Assembly: GCA_964465355.1 (NCBI GenBank)
Contig: CAYXJZ010000113.1
Location: forward strand, 1 to 8,986
Length of the DNA: 8,986 nucleotides
Origin: JAABTL01 sp964465355
Lineage (GTDB): Bacteria > Deinococcota > Deinococci > Deinococcales > Trueperaceae
Direction: 5' to 3'
Positions within the stretch are counted from its first letter, which is position 1; the number at the start of each line of letters is the position of its first letter. Below the pieces are notes generated by a model. That model was not told the DNA's origin, did not search any database, and worked only from the letters and a program-made list of their open reading frames with translations. Made by a program: the position numbers and the translations under genes. Shown here piece by piece: positions 4,704 to 8,986 of the stretch.

Positions 4704-5081
4704 ATGAGCATGAAGCTGTCCCTGATCTACATTCCCGTCGCCGACATCAAGGCCGCCCTCGCCCTCTACCGCGACAAGCTTGGCTTCGAGGAGTCATGGC
4801 GCATGGGGGATCTCACCGTGGGGCTGAAGGTGCCGGACACCGACGTGGAGCTGATGCTCGAACAGGACGCGCCGGAAGGCGACAAGGCCGGCCCCTTCTT
4901 CCAGGTCGACGATGTCGACGCCTTCTACGCAACCCACAAGGACGAGTTCGCTTTCGTGGGGGAGCCCAAGGACATCCCGCCAGGGCGCTACGTCTGCTTC
5001 GACGACCCATGGGGCAACCGGGTGCACGTGCTGGACCTCAGCGCGGAGCAGGGGGCCGCAGAGCCTGACGCCTCGGCCTGA
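4704..5081 (+). CDS. VOC-superfamily (glyoxalase/bleomycin-resistance-like) protein
   Basis: The 125-residue protein has the paired beta-alpha-beta-beta-beta layout of the vicinal oxygen chelate fold: first module about residues 3-55 (VADIKAALALYRDKLGFEES then VGLKVPDTDVELML), second about 62-112 (PFFQVDDVDAFYATHKDEF then YVCFDDPWGNRVHVLDLS). The FDDPWGNRVHVLD block is the usual VOC end motif. The full His/Glu ligand set of glyoxalase I is not visible; Glu49 and His108 are in suitable places, but no His occurs at the first-strand position. It could bind a drug or other small ligand, or be an enzyme of unknown substrate. AGGAGG lies four bases before ATG 4704, and a second ATG (4710) is ten bases from it, so the start may be either. 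Control by the divergent TetR is likely. Confidence 0.87.
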   Translation: MSMKLSLIYIPVADIKAALALYRDKLGFEESWRMGDLTVGLKVPDTDVELMLEQDAPEGDKAGPFFQVDDVDAFYATHKDEFAFVGEPKDIPPGRYVCFDDPWGNRVHVLDLSAEQGAAEPDASA

Positions 5082-5099
5082 GGCAGGCAGGAACGCAGC

Positions 5100-5669
5100 T
5101 CAGCTCCTGGCTCTGAAGGCGGCCACGTGGAAGCGGTTGGCGCAGCCAGGGCCGCAGAAGCGGCGGGAGCGGTTCCTCAGCGTATCGATGAAGACCTCGC
5201 GGCAGGGCGTTGCCACGCAGCTCTTGAGGCGGTCGGGGCCGTGCTCCGCCAGCGCCGTCGCCAGGCCGAGGGCGGCCGTGGCTCCGACGTGGGCGGCCAG
5301 GCGGCCGGGCACCCGGCCGCTGAGGGCCGCGTCATCGGACGCGATCACATCGACGACCCGCCAGCTCAACTCGTAGGCGGACCCCAGTTGGGGCGTGGCC
5401 ATGGCGCCCTGCATCAGCTGCGCGAGCAGCTTGGGCCCTGCCGGGTCGTGGCGTGCGAGGAAGGTCTCCCACAGGCGGGTCCGTATCTGGCGCACCTCGG
5501 CTAGGTCGGCCGTGGCCAGCCCGGCTACGGCCGCCTGGTAGCCGTGTTCGGCAAGGAAGCGCGCCAGGTCGTCGATCGTGGCCAGCTTCTCCGGTTCGTC
5601 GAAGTAGGGGTCGTAGCTGTTGATCAGATCAAGCGCAAGGTCGATCGGCGCCACGCTGTCATTAGTCAT
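5100..5669 (-). CDS. ABATE-domain / CGNR zinc-finger transcriptional regulator
   Basis: The 189-residue protein has an N-terminal ABATE domain (about residues 10-140, beginning LALDLINSYDPYFDEPEKLA) and a C-terminal CGNR zinc finger (about 145-189). The finger shows Cys151 and Cys156 (SCVATPC), then IDTLRNRSRRFC with Cys172, and Cys176 in CGPGCANRFHVAAFRARS. The usual C-G-N-R is C-A-N-R here; all four zinc ligands are present. Proteins of this design are predicted stress-linked transcription regulators, often next to transporters, with a C-terminal DNA-binding finger. ATG 5669 is preceded by AAGGAG at ten bases. It is divergent from an MFS exporter and shares a 109-base intergenic region with a perfect inverted repeat, so it probably regulates that exporter. 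Confidence 0.9.
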   Translation of the reverse strand: MTNDSVAPIDLALDLINSYDPYFDEPEKLATIDDLARFLAEHGYQAAVAGLATADLAEVRQIRTRLWETFLARHDPAGPKLLAQLMQGAMATPQLGSAYELSWRVVDVIASDDAALSGRVPGRLAAHVGATAALGLATALAEHGPDRLKSCVATPCREVFIDTLRNRSRRFCGPGCANRFHVAAFRARS

Positions 5670-5675
5670 CGTCTC

Positions 5676-5715
5676 TTGACTCCTTACGGGCGTCCACGCT
5701 AGTGTCAGGAGTCAA
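5676..5715. promoter_or_regulatory. Perfect 9-bp inverted repeat, shared CGNR/MFS promoter-operator
   Basis: TTGACTCCT (5676-5684) and its exact complement AGGAGTCAA (5707-5715) flank a 22-base centre. On the plus strand TTGACT is a near-consensus -35 box, followed after 18 bases by TAGTGT (5700-5705), giving a promoter toward the MFS gene. On the minus strand the mirror arm also reads TTGACT, the -35 for the CGNR gene, though a matching -10 is less clear. The left arm overlaps the CGNR ribosome binding site (AAGGAG at 5685-5680 on the minus strand). A dimer bound to both arms would cover both promoters. Confidence 0.55.
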
Positions 5716-5778
5716 ACTGCGATGGCTCATGACATGACCATAGGCCGCCGCTGGGCGGGCGTCAACGGAGGAGCAGGC

Positions 5779-7077
5779 ATGAAGACAACGGTCGCGCGCT
5801 CCCAGCCTCGCTTCGTCCTGACGGCGGCCTTCGGCGCGCTGTGGACCTCCTCCACCGCATCCAACCTGGCCGACGGCGTCTTCAAGCTGGCGCTGCCGCT
5901 CTACGTCGCCACCATGACCACATCCCCTGCTCAGGTGGCCACGGCCATGGCGGCCTTCAGCGCGCCCTGGTTGTTGCTGTCCATCCCTGTCGGCCAGATG
6001 GTGGACGCCATGGACAGGCGGCGACTGATGGTCGTCGCCAACGTCGTCAGGGTGTTGGTCCTTGCGTCGCTGCTCGGCTTGCAGTTGTTGGGCTCGCTGC
6101 CCATCGCCGTGCTGTACCTGCTGGCCTTCGCGCTCGGTGCGGCCGAGGTGGTGGCTGACACGGCCGCCTCCGCGGTGCTGCCCGCCGTGGTCGAGCGCGA
6201 GCAGCTGGAAGCCGCCAACAGCCGCATCGTCGGCGCTCACACGGTGGGCAACGAGTTCGTTGGACCGGCCTTGGGTGGCTTGCTGTTCACCCTCGGCCTC
6301 ACGGCGCCGGTGGCCGCCAGCGCCGCCCTCTACCTGGTGGCGGCCGGCTCGCTCCTGTTCCTGAAGGGCTCGTTCCGCGCGGCAGGGCGCCTGGTCCGGG
6401 ATCGGCCTGGGGAGGACGGCGTCCTGCCCACACGCGGCTCCATGCGGACGGAACTGCTGGAGGGCATGGCCTTCCTGCTCCGCCACCGCCTGCTGCTCAG
6501 CCTCACCGTGCTCGTCACCGTCATGAACGTCTGTTGGAGCGCATGGCTCACGCTGATGCCGCTGTACGCCGTGGCGCCTGGCCCGGTGGGCCTGAGTCCT
6601 GAGCACTACGGCCTGCTGCTGGCCTGTCTCGGTGTCGGCGGTGTGCTCGGCACCCTGCTGACCGTGCCGCTGCAGCGGCGCATCGGTTCCCGCTGGGTGA
6701 TCGGCATCGACATCGTTGGCACCGCGGCGCTGCTGGCGGCGCCAGCCTTGTGGCCGGCGCCATGGCCCATCGCCGCGGCCGCCGTGATCGGTGGGGCCGG
6801 TGGCACCATGTGGAGCATCCTGGTCAGCGCCTTTCGCCAGCGCATCGTCCCGGACGCCTTGCTGGGCCGCGTCGGTGCCGCCTTGAGGCTGTTCGCCTAC
6901 GGCTCCTTCCCGCTGGGCGCCTTGATGGCGGGTGCCTTGGCGGAGGTCTACGGCTTGCGGGCCGTCCTCCTGTGGGGCGCCGTGGTCGCGGCGGCCTTGT
7001 CGATCCCCTTCTGGACCCTGGTCAGCGAAGAAGCCTTGGCGGAAGGGGAGGGGGCGGTCCCCAGGGGCGCCGGCTGA
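5779..7077 (+). CDS. MFS exporter, MFS_3-type (EntS/macrolide-efflux-like)
   Basis: The 432-residue protein is a 12-helix major facilitator superfamily transporter. The loop 2-3 motif appears as GQMVDAMDRRRLM (residues 72-84). LPAVVEREQLEAANSRIVGA (about 124-143) and GRVGAALRLFAYGSFPLGAL (about 363-382) are hallmarks of the MFS_3 group, which includes enterobactin exporters and Mef-type macrolide pumps. A polar central loop lies near residues 195-216, followed by the second six-helix half. ATG 5779 is chosen because GGAGG lies seven bases upstream; the frame stays open to 5722 without a ribosome binding site. The substrate cannot be read from sequence; siderophore, drug and other organic ions are possible. 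Divergence from the CGNR regulator suggests induction in response to stress or substrate. It converges on the amidohydrolase gene with 47 bases between. Confidence 0.9.
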   Translation: MKTTVARSQPRFVLTAAFGALWTSSTASNLADGVFKLALPLYVATMTTSPAQVATAMAAFSAPWLLLSIPVGQMVDAMDRRRLMVVANVVRVLVLASLLGLQLLGSLPIAVLYLLAFALGAAEVVADTAASAVLPAVVEREQLEAANSRIVGAHTVGNEFVGPALGGLLFTLGLTAPVAASAALYLVAAGSLLFLKGSFRAAGRLVRDRPGEDGVLPTRGSMRTELLEGMAFLLRHRLLLSLTVLVTVMNVCWSAWLTLMPLYAVAPGPVGLSPEHYGLLLACLGVGGVLGTLLTVPLQRRIGSRWVIGIDIVGTAALLAAPALWPAPWPIAAAAVIGGAGGTMWSILVSAFRQRIVPDALLGRVGAALRLFAYGSFPLGALMAGALAEVYGLRAVLLWGAVVAAALSIPFWTLVSEEALAEGEGAVPRGAG

Positions 7078-7124
7078 TCGGCCGCTTCCCTTCGGCACTG
7101 CCCCCGCTGCGTCTGCTGACCCGC

Positions 7125-8942
7125 TTACCTGAACGCCACCTCGTCGATCCAGAAGACGAAGTCACCCGGCTCCATGGCCGAGAAGATGACCGCCATCAGG
7201 CCGCTGGTGTCGCATTCGCCGACGGTGGACAGGTCGATCTCGAAGGCCTGCCATTCCGCTGTGGTCTCGAAGGTGGCTTCCGGCGGCACCTGGCCGCTGT
7301 TCTGGCAGAAGAGCTGGATGCGGTAAGGGCCGCCATCGCCGCGGGCCCAGAAGTGCAGGTTGGGCTTGCTGGACAGGTCGGCCGGGCCGAAGGGCTGCGC
7401 GCCTGGCATGAACATGGCACCTGCCCACGGCAGTTCGAAGGCCGTGCCGATGCTGCCGCTGACCTCCAAGGCGTAGCCGCTGCCGTCCGCGCCGCCTTCC
7501 ACGACTTCGATGCTGGCAGCGGAGTCGCCGCCTGCCTGCACGTCGGTGGTGGCCTCCCAAGCGTGGCCGAAGCCGACGCTGGTGTCGCCACCCTCGAAGT
7601 CGCTCACCGGCGCGGTGTCGGCCTGGGCCAAGGCGTCGGCCTGCGCCTGGGCGGCTTCGCGAGCGCCTTCCAATGCCTGCTGATAGGCCTCGCGGTCGGC
7701 CCGTACGCCGCGCTTCCACACGCCGGCGATGGCGCGGGTGGCGAGGACGTCGTCGGTGGGATCGCCGGCCACCAACAGCAGGTCGGCGACCAGGCCGGGG
7801 GCGATGCTGCCGCGGTCCTCCAGGCCGAAGATCCGCGCGTTCACCGAGGTGGCAGCGGCCAGCGCCTCGGTCGGGCTCAGGCCTGCCTGGGTCAGCAGCT
7901 CGAGCTCACGGTGCATGCTGGCGCCGTAGGCGGTGCCCGGGTTGGGCGCGTCGGTGCCGGCCAGGATGGGCACGCCTGCCTGGTGCAGCAGGCCGATGCC
8001 TTCGAGGGCTGCTGCGATGCTCAGGTCAGGGAAGCCCTGGTAGGGGTTCGCCAGGCTCTGCAGGTCGGAGGGTGCAAGCAACGGCCCCAGGTTCGGGTCG
8101 TTGGCCAGGCTGCTGTCGACCGGGTCGTCCGCGCCGATGCTCTGGAAGACCGACAGGGTGGCGATGACGAAGGACTGCTGCTGCAGCATCAGCTCGACCA
8201 GCTCCTGGCTGGGGACGGTGTCGCTGAACATGTGCGCGAGGCCGTCGCTGCCCGAGCTGATGGCCATCCAGGCAGCTTCATGGTCCTGCACGTGGGTGAC
8301 GGTCAGCAGGCCTTGCGCGTGGGCGGCTTCGACCAGGGCGCCGACGGTCTGCTCATCCAAGGTGGGGAGCTCGCCACCCATCTCCTCGAAGTCCTCGATG
8401 ACGATCTTGATGTAGTCCGCCCCTGCCCGCACGCGGGCCAGGACCCAGTCCTCGGCCTGGTCGGCGGCCGTGAGGGTGTCGATCTCCAGGCCGAACTGCG
8501 TGCCGTGGCCGCCTGGTGCGGTGGCCAGCGCGCCGGACGAGTACATGTCCGCGCGGCCAAAGGCTTGGCCGTCGGTCTGCTGCTGCCGCATCTGCGCGGC
8601 GAAGCCCTCGTCGCTGAACATGTCGAGCACGGTGGTGACGCCGAACATCAGCGCCTGCTGCAGCATGCCTGGCGTGAAGGTGTGCACGTGGGCGTCGATC
8701 AGGCCGGGGAGCAGGGTCATCCCGCTGCCGTCGATCACCTCGGCGCCTGCAGGCGCTTCCACCTCGTCGCCGATGGCCGTGATGATGCCATCCTCGACGA
8801 GCACGCGGGTGGCGGGCAGCAGCGTCTCGCCGTCGAAGACGAGGACGTTGTCGAACAGGATGGGCACTGTCTGGGTGGGGCCGTCTTGGGCCGCCGCGAA
8901 GCTGAGCAGCGCGCAGGCGACCAAGGCAAGGATTCGTCTCAT
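7125..8942 (-). CDS. Secreted metal-dependent amidohydrolase with C-terminal CIA30-like domain
   Basis: The 605-residue protein starts with a signal peptide (MRRILALVACALLSFAAA, likely cleaved before Gln19), so it acts outside the cytoplasm. Residues 27-415 are an imidazolonepropionase/prolidase-like amidohydrolase: H85-x-H87 in LIDAHVHTF, Lys179 in DYIKIVI, His217 in VTHVQDH, His237 in GLAHMFSD and Asp331 in LAGTDAPN supply the expected binuclear metal ligands. An Ala/Gln/Glu-rich helical linker (about 416-443, EGAREAAQAQADALAQA) leads to about 160 residues rich in Gly and beta strands, including LHFWARGDGGPYRIQLF and FVFWIDEVAF, resembling the CIA30/carbohydrate-binding jelly-roll. Its substrate is unknown; peptides with an N-cap or cyclic amides are typical for the family. 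ATG 8942 is preceded by GGAGG at six bases. The frame extends to 8978 without a ribosome binding site. Confidence 0.88.
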   Translation of the reverse strand: MRRILALVACALLSFAAAQDGPTQTVPILFDNVLVFDGETLLPATRVLVEDGIITAIGDEVEAPAGAEVIDGSGMTLLPGLIDAHVHTFTPGMLQQALMFGVTTVLDMFSDEGFAAQMRQQQTDGQAFGRADMYSSGALATAPGGHGTQFGLEIDTLTAADQAEDWVLARVRAGADYIKIVIEDFEEMGGELPTLDEQTVGALVEAAHAQGLLTVTHVQDHEAAWMAISSGSDGLAHMFSDTVPSQELVELMLQQQSFVIATLSVFQSIGADDPVDSSLANDPNLGPLLAPSDLQSLANPYQGFPDLSIAAALEGIGLLHQAGVPILAGTDAPNPGTAYGASMHRELELLTQAGLSPTEALAAATSVNARIFGLEDRGSIAPGLVADLLLVAGDPTDDVLATRAIAGVWKRGVRADREAYQQALEGAREAAQAQADALAQADTAPVSDFEGGDTSVGFGHAWEATTDVQAGGDSAASIEVVEGGADGSGYALEVSGSIGTAFELPWAGAMFMPGAQPFGPADLSSKPNLHFWARGDGGPYRIQLFCQNSGQVPPEATFETTAEWQAFEIDLSTVGECDTSGLMAVIFSAMEPGDFVFWIDEVAFR

Positions 8943-8986
8943 CGGGGTCCTCCAAACGATGGCCGGCGCGATGGACACCGACCGAG

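Noticed and set aside
5076..5088. GCCTG-agg-CAGGC hairpin at the end of the VOC gene as a terminator
   Set aside because: The 5-bp stem has a 3-base loop and no T-run; such hairpins are common by chance in GC-rich DNA.
7069..7082. GCCG...CGGC hairpin between the MFS and amidohydrolase genes
   Set aside because: It has only four base pairs and no T-run, too weak to call a terminator.
5662..7098. Long open frame (478 codons) on the minus strand, antisense to the MFS gene
   Set aside because: Its translation is rich in Gln, Gly, Arg and His with no domain pattern, as expected for the complement of high-GC transporter codons; the plus-strand MFS protein has clear motifs and a ribosome binding site.
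8912..8923. Possible lipobox LVAC at residues 7-10 of the amidohydrolase
   Set aside because: The hydrophobic stretch before it would be far too short; the longer signal sequence ending in AAA before Gln19 fits standard signal peptidase cleavage.
1..8986. CRISPR array, tRNA, rRNA, insertion sequence or phage genes
   Set aside because: No regularly spaced repeats, cloverleaf-like segments, transposase motifs or flanking inverted repeats were seen on either strand.

Overview
The window is high-GC bacterial DNA with densely packed, short-spaced genes. Most start codons are preceded by a clear GGAGG-type ribosome binding site. I see no rRNA, tRNA, CRISPR array, transposase or phage gene. Lineage cannot be fixed from this sequence alone. 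A secreted amidohydrolase whose signal peptide ends in AAA-Q, possible -10 boxes sitting directly on start codons, and actinomycete-like families (Erm, CGNR, VOC/TetR pairs) would fit Deinococcota (for example Trueperaceae) or a high-GC actinobacterium. This is weak inference.

Layout from left to right. Bases 2-538 hold the 3' part of an Erm-family 23S rRNA adenine dimethyltransferase, cut by the window edge. On the minus strand follow a vapBC toxin-antitoxin pair (566-1218), in DNA of lower GC, and a small unrecognised lipoprotein (1279-1683). A three-gene plus-strand operon (1909-3096) encodes a four-helix membrane protein, an 85-residue XRE-type repressor and a second four-helix membrane protein. 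The genes overlap by 14 and 4 bases and are preceded by an AT-rich palindrome over a likely -10 box.

The centre and right are built from regulators facing small target genes. A metal-site-free ArsR regulator (minus) faces a DUF4287-DUF5655 gene (plus) that carries an in-frame amber codon between its two domains. A TetR regulator (minus) faces a VOC/glyoxalase-like gene (plus). An ABATE/CGNR zinc-finger regulator (minus) faces an MFS exporter (plus). Each of these intergenic regions contains an inverted repeat placed on or next to promoter-like boxes. The window ends with a secreted metal-dependent amidohydrolase carrying a C-terminal CIA30-like domain (minus).

Taken together this looks like an accessory, stress- or drug-response region: target methylation (Erm), efflux (MFS), a small-molecule binding VOC protein, several one-component regulators and a toxin-antitoxin pair. 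There is no direct evidence that these genes form one pathway. The items most worth checking are the amber-split DUF4287-DUF5655 gene, the membrane protein/XRE/membrane protein operon with its palindrome, and the perfect 9-bp inverted repeat that supplies a TTGACT box to each strand between the CGNR and MFS genes.
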